Assembly: GCA_035458525.1 (NCBI GenBank)
Contig: DATHZQ010000075.1
Coordinates: forward strand, 1-64,000
Source: DATHZQ01 sp035458525
GTDB taxonomy: Bacteria > Actinomycetota > Acidimicrobiia > Spongiisociales > UBA5794
DNA length: 64,000 nt
Direction of reading: 5' to 3'
Shown: one piece after another, positions 1 through 7,779 of the stretch
Layout of the letters: every line of letters starts with the position of its first letter
How positions within the stretch are numbered: the first letter of the stretch is position 1
Translations under genes and position numbers: made by a program
Notes under the pieces: model-generated
The model's input: only the letters and a program-made list of their open reading frames with translations
The model's database searches: none
Told to the model about the DNA's origin: nothing

Positions 1-492
1 GTACCGATTGTCGTGTACCAGCGACTCGAGGGGCTTCCGTCCGCCCCAGTTCGCAGGTCCACCGCCGGCAGTCGGCAGCCCGAGCGCGATGGCGTAACGG
101 CACCTCGTCCCGGACGGCAAGCCCAAAACGGTGGCGGCGTCGTCCTCACGATGCAGCGTCACCGGGCAGCTGACGACGCCGAGGGCGTCAGCAGCGAGCA
201 TGATGTTCTGCGCCACCCGGCCCGTGTCGAACTCGTAGCCACCAGGCTCCTGCACGAGCGCCAGCGAGACCGGCGCCTCGCGCATCGGTGTGGTGAAGTC
301 GCCGCACTCGGCAAGGCGATCGCGCTGGCTCGGATCGGTCACCACGACGAACGACCAGTTCTGCAGGTTCTTCGCCGAACCCGTCCATCGGGCGGCCTGG
401 AGGATCTGATCCAGGACCTCGTCCGGAATTGGCTCGTCGCGGTAGGAGCGGATCGCTCGCAAGCGCAGGATGGAGTCGTAGACGTCACTCAT
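1..492 (-). CDS. Nitroreductase family protein, 3' end outside window
   Basis: The leftward frame from ATG at 490-492 gives 164 residues that run off the left edge. It opens with MSDVYDSILRLRAIRSY, the usual nitroreductase-family N-terminus in which an arginine contacts FMN, and continues with AARWTGSAKNLQNW and a GRVAQNIMLAADALG segment typical of the fold. Such enzymes are FMN-dependent NAD(P)H oxidoreductases; the substrate cannot be read from sequence. A -10 hexamer TAGCCT lies 7 bases before the ATG, so the transcript is probably leaderless. The family call is firm. C-terminal completeness cannot be judged. Confidence 0.85.
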   Translation of the reverse strand, partial: MSDVYDSILRLRAIRSYRDEPIPDEVLDQILQAARWTGSAKNLQNWSFVVVTDPSQRDRLAECGDFTTPMREAPVSLALVQEPGGYEFDTGRVAQNIMLAADALGVVSCPVTLHREDDAATVLGLPSGTRCRYAIALGLPTAGGGPANWGGRKPLESLVHDNRY

Positions 493-499
493 GACCGCA

Positions 500-505
500 A
501 GGCTA
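500..505 (-). promoter_or_regulatory. Leaderless -10 hexamer for the nitroreductase gene
   Basis: TAGCCT on the minus strand is followed by 7 bases and then the ATG. No good -35 is visible. The same arrangement recurs at several genes of the window. Confidence 0.45.
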
Positions 506-562
506 CCGGCGTTGGCTGTACACTCGCACCCAAGCGACCGACTGAGACTGAGAGGCGGAACC

Positions 563-1165
563 ATGTACCCGATCGGAGTCCGTGCCCAGCTCGGAGACGG
601 CCAGCGCAGCCGAGGTCTCGCCGCCACCGGGTTGTTGTTGTTTCTCAAGGCTCTGCTGCTGTTCCCCCACCTCGTCATCGTCGCGGTCCTCAGCTACGCC
701 GCCGGCCTCATCGCATGGATCGGCTACTGGGTCATCGCCATCACGGGCAGCATCCCCGACTTCTTCTTCACGTTCCCGACGCGGACCCTGGAATGGTCGG
801 TACGAGCGACCGGCTGGCTCGTCTCCTTCGACGACGCCTATCCGCCGTTCGAGTGGGAGAACGACTCGTACAGCACCCAGCTCACCGTCAACGAACAACC
901 CGGCCCGCGGAGCCGGCTCCTGGGAGTGCTCGGAATTGTCGGTCTCAAGGGCCTGGCCTTGCTCCCCCACATCCTCGTGCTGATGTTCGTGGGCCTTGCG
1001 GCCGGGATCGCGATCTGGGTTGGATACGTGGCGATCCTGTTCACGGGAAAGCTCCCTGAAGGCATCTACAACTTCACGCTCGGTGCCGTGCGCTGGGGTA
1101 ATCGCTTGACCGCGTGGGCCTATTCCCTCACGGACGAGTACCCGCCTTTCTCGCTCAGCACCTAG
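563..1165 (+). CDS. DUF4389 membrane protein with duplicated domain
   Basis: The protein has 200 residues. The ATG at 563 was chosen over upstream in-frame starts because GAGAGGCGGA lies just before it. It contains two copies of the DUF4389 pattern: a hydrophobic hairpin ending in WIGYWVIAITGSIPDFFF or WVGYVAILFTGKLPEGIY, a short RWGNRLTAW-like helix, and the closing motif DxYPPF (DDAYPPFEW, DEYPPFSL). Four or more membrane helices are likely. The molecular role of the family is unknown. The stop codon lies inside the left arm of the inverted repeat that follows, so the element abuts the reading frame. Confidence 0.85.
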   Translation: MYPIGVRAQLGDGQRSRGLAATGLLLFLKALLLFPHLVIVAVLSYAAGLIAWIGYWVIAITGSIPDFFFTFPTRTLEWSVRATGWLVSFDDAYPPFEWENDSYSTQLTVNEQPGPRSRLLGVLGIVGLKGLALLPHILVLMFVGLAAGIAIWVGYVAILFTGKLPEGIYNFTLGAVRWGNRLTAWAYSLTDEYPPFSLST

Positions 1166-1279
1166 CAGGGTGCGGAAAAGCACCAGTGCCGGTTCGGCAA
1201 ACAACGTCAAATCGTGCGTGGCATTGCCGCGTCCTCGGTCACCAAACCGGCGGACCCCCTTTTTCCGCACCCTGCTAGG
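1161..1279. repeat. 119-bp element with perfect 19-bp terminal inverted repeats
   Basis: CCTAGCAGGGTGCGGAAAA at 1161-1179 is repeated exactly in inverted orientation at 1261-1279, with 81 bases between. An inner pair, GCCGGTT at 1188-1194 and AACCGGC at 1245-1251, could extend the fold. The left arm contains the TAG stop of the DUF4389 gene, and the right arm ends 30 bases before the convergent DUF3179 gene. No coding capacity and no clear target duplication were seen. It could be a non-autonomous (MITE-like) element or a shared bidirectional terminator. Confidence 0.7.
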
Positions 1280-1308
1280 GCCTGTTGAGCGATCGGGGTT
1301 CTGACTGG

Positions 1309-2802
1309 TCAGCCCAGCGGCGTCCAGACCAGCGTCCCGGGCTGGAACTGGCTCCACGCAAACCAGAAGGCTTGGTGGCTTGGCAATGCTTCGTCGCCGG
1401 CCATGACTGCACGGACGCCGCTCCCATCCGGAACCAGGGAGACTCCGGCCAGCTCGACCGTTCCGCCGTCGTCGAGCTCCGCCCGGGCCACAGACACGGG
1501 AAAGGCCAGCGGGGTGCCGTCGGGACCGATGACACCGAGCACCTGAGTCTGAGCCGGCAGCCGGGGATCCACGTTGCCGATCGGGAAGATGGGCCCATCG
1601 TCGTCCCTGCCCCCGAGCGGGTCGGAGGCGTAGAACCGGTTGATGCCGCCATCTTGCGCGATGATCGTCGTGTCCGGGTGCGCCTCGCGCCAGTCGCGCC
1701 AGGTCGAGGTGACGACCGCAATCTGCTCGAGTTGCACGCCTTCGTCCTGCAGAGGGCCGGAAACGGCGTTGCCCTTGAACGTGTCGAAGACCGAGAAGCT
1801 GTTGAGCTCGTACATGACCTTGTTCGAACGGGTCAGCAGACCGGACGTCCGGAAGACGAGGAACTCCTCCTCGTAACCTGGCACGTTGTCGGTGTAGTAG
1901 GCCTGGGCCGAGCCACAGAGGGTGCAGTAGGGAATCGCAATACGCCGGCCCCCCAACTCGTCGTTCACCATCTCGTGAACTTCCATGATGTTCTTCGGGT
2001 ATGCGCGCGCCTCGCCGTCGACAACGACGCCGAACACCACCGAGTCGTCGGGGTACCAGTTACCCCCGGCCGCCGGGGTGACGCCCGGGTCGTCGAGTGC
2101 CGGGATGCAGCCCTCGGGGCACCCCAGCTGATCACCGAAGCCGCGATCGTCGATCAACACGCCACCCCAGGACAGGTGGCGCCAGTCGATTGCGGCGTCG
2201 TCGTCGCTGAAGAAGGGCTCCCACGCCGGCTCGATGATCTCGAATGGCACCCGCTTGTACGAGACGTAGTCCGGGAGTGCCGGAAGATCCCATGCAACGA
2301 GGTGGTTCGTCACGCTCTGCCAAGCAGACCGCTCGCTGAGGTCATCCTCGGAGATGTCCGCACCGGTGAGCGATTCGAACGAAGCGACGGCGGCGTTGGC
2401 CGCGGGACCGAACGGAATGAAACGAAGGATGTCACTGAGAAACCACGCTGCACGGGCATCGCCGTAGGTGGCGAGCCGCTCGATGGCAGCCACGTCGGTC
2501 TCGGTGGCGAGCGAACTGGCAATGGCCTCGAGATCGGCGGCCAGTTCAGGGGACGTAGGGCCACTCGGCACACTCGGCGCCGGCGGATATGCAAACCCGG
2601 TCTGCGACACCGCGGCGTTGTTGCCGCCACCGCCGCCGTCGCCGTCGGCGCCTGCACCTGCGCCTGCGCCTGCGCCTGCGCCTGCGCCTGCGGCGGGGAT
2701 CGTCGTGGAAGCTGCGGTCGTGTTGCCGCCGTCGTCGCTCGACGTGCCGCCGCAGGCAGCGACAGCGAGCGCAAGCGCCAGGCCGAAGGTGAAGAAACGC
2801 AT
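1309..2802 (-). CDS. DUF3179 domain lipoprotein
   Basis: The protein has 497 residues. The start at 2802 gives a lipoprotein signal peptide (MRFFTFGLALALAVAACGG, lipobox AVAAC), which supports it over an upstream in-frame start. A low-complexity stretch of Ala-Gly dipeptides follows, encoded by a six-base tandem repeat, then Asp/Gly-rich sequence. The DUF3179 domain carries YPKNIMEVHEMVND and the cysteine pair IPYCTLCGSAQAY, followed by GLLTRSNKVMYE. The biochemical role of DUF3179 is not established; the CxxC suggests metal or redox binding. It is the last gene of the leftward secretion-type operon, 53 bases after the EccC-like gene. Confidence 0.85.
   Translation of the reverse strand: MRFFTFGLALALAVAACGGTSSDDGGNTTAASTTIPAAGAGAGAGAGAGAGADGDGGGGGNNAAVSQTGFAYPPAPSVPSGPTSPELAADLEAIASSLATETDVAAIERLATYGDARAAWFLSDILRFIPFGPAANAAVASFESLTGADISEDDLSERSAWQSVTNHLVAWDLPALPDYVSYKRVPFEIIEPAWEPFFSDDDAAIDWRHLSWGGVLIDDRGFGDQLGCPEGCIPALDDPGVTPAAGGNWYPDDSVVFGVVVDGEARAYPKNIMEVHEMVNDELGGRRIAIPYCTLCGSAQAYYTDNVPGYEEEFLVFRTSGLLTRSNKVMYELNSFSVFDTFKGNAVSGPLQDEGVQLEQIAVVTSTWRDWREAHPDTTIIAQDGGINRFYASDPLGGRDDDGPIFPIGNVDPRLPAQTQVLGVIGPDGTPLAFPVSVARAELDDGGTVELAGVSLVPDGSGVRAVMAGDEALPSHQAFWFAWSQFQPGTLVWTPLG
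2651..2696. repeat. Hexanucleotide tandem repeat inside the DUF3179 gene
   Basis: About seven near-identical copies of CCTGCG (first copies CCTGCA/CCTGCG) encode an Ala-Gly dipeptide run just after the lipobox. In-frame unit changes would only lengthen or shorten the tether between membrane and domain. Confidence 0.75.
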
Positions 2803-2855
2803 CGAGGCGGACAACGCTCCGAGCCCGGCACTCGTTCCCGATTCCTCCGACGAGA

Positions 2856-5800
2856 TCACACACACATGGCCTGCATCAGCTCCACGGCGCCATGCGCGAC
2901 CAGGAATCCGCGACCCGGCGGCAGCCCCGCCCCGACGTGCCGAGGCATCGGCGTGCTCCACAGGTCTCCGTCGAGGCCCGGACCCGGCCTGAGCCAGATA
3001 CCCACCCGCGACCGGCAGAGATCGCGAGCCCAGTGGTTGTAGTGCGTCTTGAGGTCGCGGCGGGCCGCGCCGACGACGTGCAGGTCCGGCCGCCGGCTCG
3101 CCACCACCTCACGTAGCAATGGCGTTGCCTCGAGGGCATCGGCATCGTCGATCAAGACGAGCTGCGGACATCGCGATCCCGTACTTCGTTCGAGCGCAGC
3201 CTCGATTTCGTCGGCCGAGGCGACCACGGCTGCGCTGCCGAGCTCGCGCAGCGGCGACGGCCGGAGGGCAATCGCAGTGATCTCGACGTCGGGACGCATC
3301 TCCGCCACGGTCTCCCCAATGGCCCTGAGCAAGGTGCTGCGTCCGCTCCGCGGCTCTCCCGCAATCAGCGCGTGATCGCCGGGGCCGAGCGGCAGGCCGA
3401 CGGGGGCGAGATCGGTGTCACCCAGCCCAACCGGCAGCCACCAATCCTCATCGAGGAGGCGCAGTTCCGTTGCGAGCTCGGCGGCCTTGACCGAGCTCGG
3501 CAGCTCGTCGATGGGGTGCGGCAACCCAACCGCCGTAGCCGAATGGCCCACGGCGGCGACGGCTGCCGCAAGACCGTCCGGATGAGGAATCGCCACCTGG
3601 ATGGTCCGGTGCGACGCCACGTGGATCGCCCTTCCCGATGGCAGATCCGGGGGAATTCGGCGCAGGCCAAACGTTGCGGCGGCGAGGGGATCGGCCATCC
3701 GGAACACGAGCTTGGCTCCGATGGTCGCCGCAACGGGAAGCGGCACCGCGTTCTGTCGCGTGCCCGTCACGACCGCCACGATGCCCACGGTCGGTCCTTC
3801 GGAGATCACCCGGGCAAGCGCCTCTCGCGTCGGCGCATCTTGCGTCGCGTCGAATCCCGCCGTGAAGCCCGCATAGTTGTCCACGATGACAACGATGCGG
3901 GGCCTCGTTGGGCCGGCTGGGGCCGGCCCTCGCTTGCGGCGTTCGAGTTCGAGCGAGAGGTGGCGCACCAGCCGCACCTGCCGCTCGCGCTCGGCGGCGG
4001 TGACGACAGCCCCAACGTGGGGCAGTTCAGCCAGTGGAGAGAGCGCACCAGCGTCGAAGTCCATCACGTACATGTGGATCTCGTCCGGTGCATGCCGGTG
4101 CGCCAAGCCGGTGGCGATCGTCGCGAGCGCCGTGGTGGTGCCTGCGCCCGTGAGCCCGTAGAGCGCAAGCGAACCTTGGTCGGGATCCCACCACATCGTG
4201 CGCTGCCGCTGCTGATCGGGCTCGTCGACCAACCCGACCGGTACGGCGGTGCCAGACGGGGGCAGCGTCGCATCGAGCTCCGCCCCTGCGATCAGCTCGG
4301 GGAGGGGTTCCGGCCAGGGGTGTCGCGGCTGCCGGTATCCACCAATCCGTGCGGCATTGGTGACCGTGGTCACGATTCGCTCGAGATCGGTCGGCCCGGC
4401 GCCGTCGCACTCGGCCTCTTCGAAAGGCGGAGGATCGATGGCAAACGGAACCTCACGGACACCAACGCCGGCGGGACGGCCACCGGCGCCGGCAGCCGTC
4501 GAAACGAGCGCGGCCTGAAAAAGTACGAGCTCCCCCGGACCGAGGCGCAGAAGTCCGCGGCCAGGCTGCGAGCGCGCAATCGACGCTGCTCGAACATCCC
4601 CGATGACATCGGTCGAGTCGCTCCGGTCTTGCACCCGCAGCGCGATCCGCATGTTGGTGTTGGCGCGCACGTTGTCCCTGATCACTCCGGCCGGCCGCTG
4701 CGTTGCGAGGAGCAGGTGGACACCCAGGCTTCTTCCCCGAGCGGCGATATCGACCAGCGCATCCATGAAGTCGGGGAGCTCTTTGGCCAGCGCAGCAAAC
4801 TCGTCGACCACGATCAACATTCGCGGCATCGGCTCCTGCGGATCCGCTGCGAGATACGAAGCGATGTCTTCTGCGCCCGCCTCCCGCAGGCGTTGCTCGC
4901 GGTACCGCAGCTCCGCTTCGAGGCATTGCAATGCGCGGGCCGCCAGCGTGTCGTCGAGGTCGGTGACCACGCCGACGGTGTGGGGCAGATCGGCGCACAC
5001 GTCGAAGGCGGATCCGCCCTTGTAATCCACCAAGACGAACGTGAGGTGATCCGGATCGACCGCAAGCGCAAGCGACGCCACCAGTGTCCGCAGCAATTCG
5101 CTCTTCCCGGCTCCGGTGGTTCCCGCCAGGAGCGCATGAGGCCCGTCACGGACGACGTCGACGACCAGCGAACCCCCTTCGGTGACTCCGATCGGGGCCG
5201 CAATCGGCGGGTCGGCGCCTGCCGCTGCCCAACGGCGAGCCAGGTCGTCGGCCGCGGGAAGAGATGCCCCTGCGCAATCGAGCAACCGAACGCGTGCTGG
5301 CAGCTCCGCGCCTTCCAGACGACGCTCCGGGTCGGCGAAGCCGGCGAGGTTCCTGGCGATTTGCCTGACAACGCCATCGACCGCGCCCGCAACGGCGACT
5401 TCGATGGCGCCACCCGTCTGATCGGTCACGACGCTGCGAAGTCGACCCACCTCGATCACGGTCGTGCAGACGGACGGCAAGGCGTCGCGTCGCCCCTCGA
5501 CGACGACCCCTGCGACCGGGCCGGCGCCACCTCCCAGCAGGAGGCGCAGGCCGGCCCCATGGCTCTCCGCCAGCGGCGCTCCATCCACGATGAGCAACGT
5601 GAGCGGGTGGGTTTCGTCGGGAGTTGCCGCAACGCGCGGTGCGTGATCGGTTGCAGGCGACGCAAGCATTCCGACCAGCCTGCCGTAGTCATCGGGCGAT
5701 ACAACGAGGAGACGTCGCTCACCGCCGCCTGCCATCGTGTGCGGCAGCCACGTTGCCCACTGCCACTGCCCGGGGCGGTCGGTTGCGATCGCCACGTGAA

Positions 5801-6998
5801 CGTCTGCGGGTCCGTGTAGCACCGCCGCCTGGGCGACGAGGCTGCGGACGAGTTCCACCGCATGATTGCGCTCACCCACCACGCCGACTACTCGTCCCCG
5901 GCGGAGGTCGATCGAGACGGGACCGCGCGGCAATCGATCCCGGTTCGCCACGAGGGTGCGCACGGCAGCCGACGTGGTGCGGCTTCCTTCCGTTGCGGGC
6001 CTCCAGGGCGCCTGACCGTAGCCAACCAGGAGCCGCATGAAGTCGTCGTCGATCGGACGGCGCTCCCACATCCTGGCCCCGCCGTTGCTCCACCTCGCCA
6101 GCTCTGCCAGAGCCGGAATGCGGCGATGCCGTTGAACGACCTCCACCGCCGCCGCACGATCCAGTTGATCGGTCACGTCGTGACGGTCTGCGATATCTCG
6201 CGCTGCCGAATCTCGACGGAACCTGCTCCGCCTGCGCCGATCCTCGAGGGAGCTGCCGATCATCATCACCGGGCCCAGCAAGGCGAACAGCGCCATTCTC
6301 GGGTGAATGAGGACCGCAAGCGTGATCCCGAAGATGATTGGCACGATGAGGGCGACCACGGAGAAGCGCGACGTCGACGACGGCGCCTTGAGTGCCTCGG
6401 GAAGACACACGATGGGCAATTCGTGCGGAGGCACGTGACGCGGTGGGCGATTGAACGGCACGATCCCGCCCCGGCCCGGCATCGTCCGCAGCCCTGGTAC
6501 TGCCTGGTGTACTCGAGCGATGCGCAACAACCCACCACCGACCTCGATGAGCGTCGCCGGTCCGACCCTGCGCGGTGAGCCCCCGCCGACTGCCGTCACG
6601 ATGGAGGCACCGCTGGCCTCGACGTCGATTGCCATGTGCTCCGGCCGCACCCCGGGGGCCCGGTAGCGGACCGACACCCCCTCTCCGGCGCCGAACACGT
6701 GGCGACCAGCCGGCAGCCCGATCGAACTGCCGCCGCCGGGACCGGCCAACACGTCGAGGTGGACCGCCGCCTGTGCCGTGGGCAATGGTGGCGGGCTGAG
6801 GCTCAGCCGTGCGCCTGCAGCAATTCCGGACTCCACCACTGGCGTGGCGAGGGGAACCGGCACTTGGCCGATGTACACCGCCGTAGCTCCGCCGAGACCG
6901 CCGAACAGCGCAGTGCCGAGTTCACCGACGCACGTGGAGTCGGACATCCGGACATCCACGTCCCGCTCGCCCCACTCGTCAACCACAACGACTCGCAC
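2856..6998 (-). CDS. EccC/EssC-like FtsK-SpoIIIE ATPase of a type VII secretion-like system
   Basis: The protein has 1380 residues from a GTG start. An N-terminal ubiquitin-like/FHA-like stretch (about 1-170) precedes two membrane helices (about 211-230 and 234-249), as in EssC/EccC. The first ATPase domain has an intact Walker A GTTGAGKS (about 625-632), a Walker B LIVVDEF (about 728-734) and HLLLATQRP. The second has GLTGAGTT (about 948) and the third GEPRSGRS (about 1214). Both lack the Walker A lysine, consistent with degenerate EccCb-type domains that bind substrate rather than hydrolyse well. EccC motors drive export of WXG100 proteins, and two such genes lie just upstream, the nearer ending 4 bases before this start. 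No EccB, EccD, EccE or mycosin gene is visible. Confidence 0.88.
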   Translation of the reverse strand: MRVVVVDEWGERDVDVRMSDSTCVGELGTALFGGLGGATAVYIGQVPVPLATPVVESGIAAGARLSLSPPPLPTAQAAVHLDVLAGPGGGSSIGLPAGRHVFGAGEGVSVRYRAPGVRPEHMAIDVEASGASIVTAVGGGSPRRVGPATLIEVGGGLLRIARVHQAVPGLRTMPGRGGIVPFNRPPRHVPPHELPIVCLPEALKAPSSTSRFSVVALIVPIIFGITLAVLIHPRMALFALLGPVMMIGSSLEDRRRRSRFRRDSAARDIADRHDVTDQLDRAAAVEVVQRHRRIPALAELARWSNGGARMWERRPIDDDFMRLLVGYGQAPWRPATEGSRTTSAAVRTLVANRDRLPRGPVSIDLRRGRVVGVVGERNHAVELVRSLVAQAAVLHGPADVHVAIATDRPGQWQWATWLPHTMAGGGERRLLVVSPDDYGRLVGMLASPATDHAPRVAATPDETHPLTLLIVDGAPLAESHGAGLRLLLGGGAGPVAGVVVEGRRDALPSVCTTVIEVGRLRSVVTDQTGGAIEVAVAGAVDGVVRQIARNLAGFADPERRLEGAELPARVRLLDCAGASLPAADDLARRWAAAGADPPIAAPIGVTEGGSLVVDVVRDGPHALLAGTTGAGKSELLRTLVASLALAVDPDHLTFVLVDYKGGSAFDVCADLPHTVGVVTDLDDTLAARALQCLEAELRYREQRLREAGAEDIASYLAADPQEPMPRMLIVVDEFAALAKELPDFMDALVDIAARGRSLGVHLLLATQRPAGVIRDNVRANTNMRIALRVQDRSDSTDVIGDVRAASIARSQPGRGLLRLGPGELVLFQAALVSTAAGAGGRPAGVGVREVPFAIDPPPFEEAECDGAGPTDLERIVTTVTNAARIGGYRQPRHPWPEPLPELIAGAELDATLPPSGTAVPVGLVDEPDQQRQRTMWWDPDQGSLALYGLTGAGTTTALATIATGLAHRHAPDEIHMYVMDFDAGALSPLAELPHVGAVVTAAERERQVRLVRHLSLELERRKRGPAPAGPTRPRIVVIVDNYAGFTAGFDATQDAPTREALARVISEGPTVGIVAVVTGTRQNAVPLPVAATIGAKLVFRMADPLAAATFGLRRIPPDLPSGRAIHVASHRTIQVAIPHPDGLAAAVAAVGHSATAVGLPHPIDELPSSVKAAELATELRLLDEDWWLPVGLGDTDLAPVGLPLGPGDHALIAGEPRSGRSTLLRAIGETVAEMRPDVEITAIALRPSPLRELGSAAVVASADEIEAALERSTGSRCPQLVLIDDADALEATPLLREVVASRRPDLHVVGAARRDLKTHYNHWARDLCRSRVGIWLRPGPGLDGDLWSTPMPRHVGAGLPPGRGFLVAHGAVELMQAMCV

Positions 6999-7002
6999 TG
7001 CG

Positions 7003-7323
7003 TCACATCACGTTCGTCGGCACCGGCGGCGCCAGATCCGGCTCGTCCCCAGCTGTGGCGGCGGTGGCCGCAGCGGCTTCCGCAGCCGCGGCGCGCTGGG
7101 CTGCGGCTGCCGCATCGAGCGAATCGGCCACGCTCCGCATCGTGGTTGCCGCCGCCCGGAGCGTGGCCTGCTCTCCCCTGACGCCCTCGACGAACGCATC
7201 GGCTGCCGGGCAGTCCCATGCGTCCGCCGACAGGCCCGGGATCGCGTCGAGCGCCGTCTCGACCCAATCGGCATAGACCCGGAGTGATGCGGCAGCCAGT
7301 TCCTTCTCGGCAGCGGTCGACAC
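7003..7323 (-). CDS. WXG100-like small helical protein (WDC variant)
   Basis: The protein has 106 residues from a GTG start. It is helical and alanine-rich, with a central turn SADAWDCPAADAFVEG in the place where WXG100 proteins carry W-x-G. It is flanked by helices that would form the Esx hairpin, and a longer Ala-rich and Pro-containing tail follows. It lies between a normal WXG100 gene (26 bases upstream) and the EccC-like gene (4 bases downstream). It is therefore probably the second Esx-like substrate or partner. Homology is inferred from position and pattern, not from a strong family motif. Confidence 0.6.
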   Translation of the reverse strand: MSTAAEKELAAASLRVYADWVETALDAIPGLSADAWDCPAADAFVEGVRGEQATLRAAATTMRSVADSLDAAAAAQRAAAAEAAAATAATAGDEPDLAPPVPTNVM

Positions 7324-7349
7324 GAGCCGGACTCCTCGATCGAGCCCGG

Positions 7350-7625
7350 CTAGACCGCGCCGTGGAAGACGAGGTCGTACTCGGCCGCTTTGTCGTCCAG
7401 CGCCGTCCGCACGGCTTCCATATCTGTTGCGAGCTGCTGGAGCATTGGCTTGTACTGCGCATCGAAGTCCGCCCGGAAGGTGTCGGCGATGCCGCCCGTC
7501 CAGATCAGCGAACCGATCGAGCCCTCCACCGCCGCAACGAGGTCGGTGACCGTGCCGGCGCTGTTGGTGAACACGACACCGGTGTCGCGCAGGGTCTGTG
7601 AGTCAACTTGCTGAGTACCCGCCAT
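7350..7625 (-). CDS. WXG100 family type VII secretion protein
   Basis: The protein has 91 residues. The ATG at 7625 is preceded by GAGAGGGAGAG, so it is preferred over an upstream in-frame start. It has the Esx layout: helix, turn with SLIWTGGIADTFRADF (the W-x-G signature), then a second helix ending DDKAAEYDLVFHGAV. WXG100 proteins are exported as helical-hairpin dimers by EccC-type motors. It is the first gene of the leftward operon. Confidence 0.85.
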   Translation of the reverse strand: MAGTQQVDSQTLRDTGVVFTNSAGTVTDLVAAVEGSIGSLIWTGGIADTFRADFDAQYKPMLQQLATDMEAVRTALDDKAAEYDLVFHGAV

Positions 7626-7689
7626 GGCGGCTCTCCCTCTCTCATCGTGCCCCGCCTTCTGCTGGGCCGTAGCTCGGAACCGTATAGCG

Positions 7690-7710
7690 TTGTTTAACAT
7701 ATTTCAACAA
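7690..7710. promoter_or_regulatory. Imperfect 21-bp dyad, candidate operator
   Basis: TTGTTTAACATATTTCAACAA has ends that are inverted copies (TTGTT/AACAA, with AA/TT further in). It sits in an AT-rich island between the divergent WXG100 gene and TcpC-like gene and just before the -35 of the rightward promoter. It could bind a regulator acting on both directions. Confidence 0.4.
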
Positions 7711-7720
7711 TATTTCCCCC

Positions 7721-7750
7721 TTGACACAGCATGTTGTCCATTTTTACAGT
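7721..7750 (+). promoter_or_regulatory. Sigma-70-type promoter of the TcpC-like gene
   Basis: TTGACA at 7721-7726, an 18-base spacer and TACAGT at 7745-7750, in a locally AT-rich stretch. The first downstream gene starts 30 bases after the -10. Confidence 0.6.
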
Positions 7751-7779
7751 ATTTTGCACTATCGACAAGGAGGGGCTAC

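Noticed and set aside
3372..5819. 815-codon open frame on the plus strand
   Set aside because: It is antisense to the EccC-like gene. Its translation is rich in Arg, Gly and His with no domain, whereas the minus strand shows full ATPase motifs.
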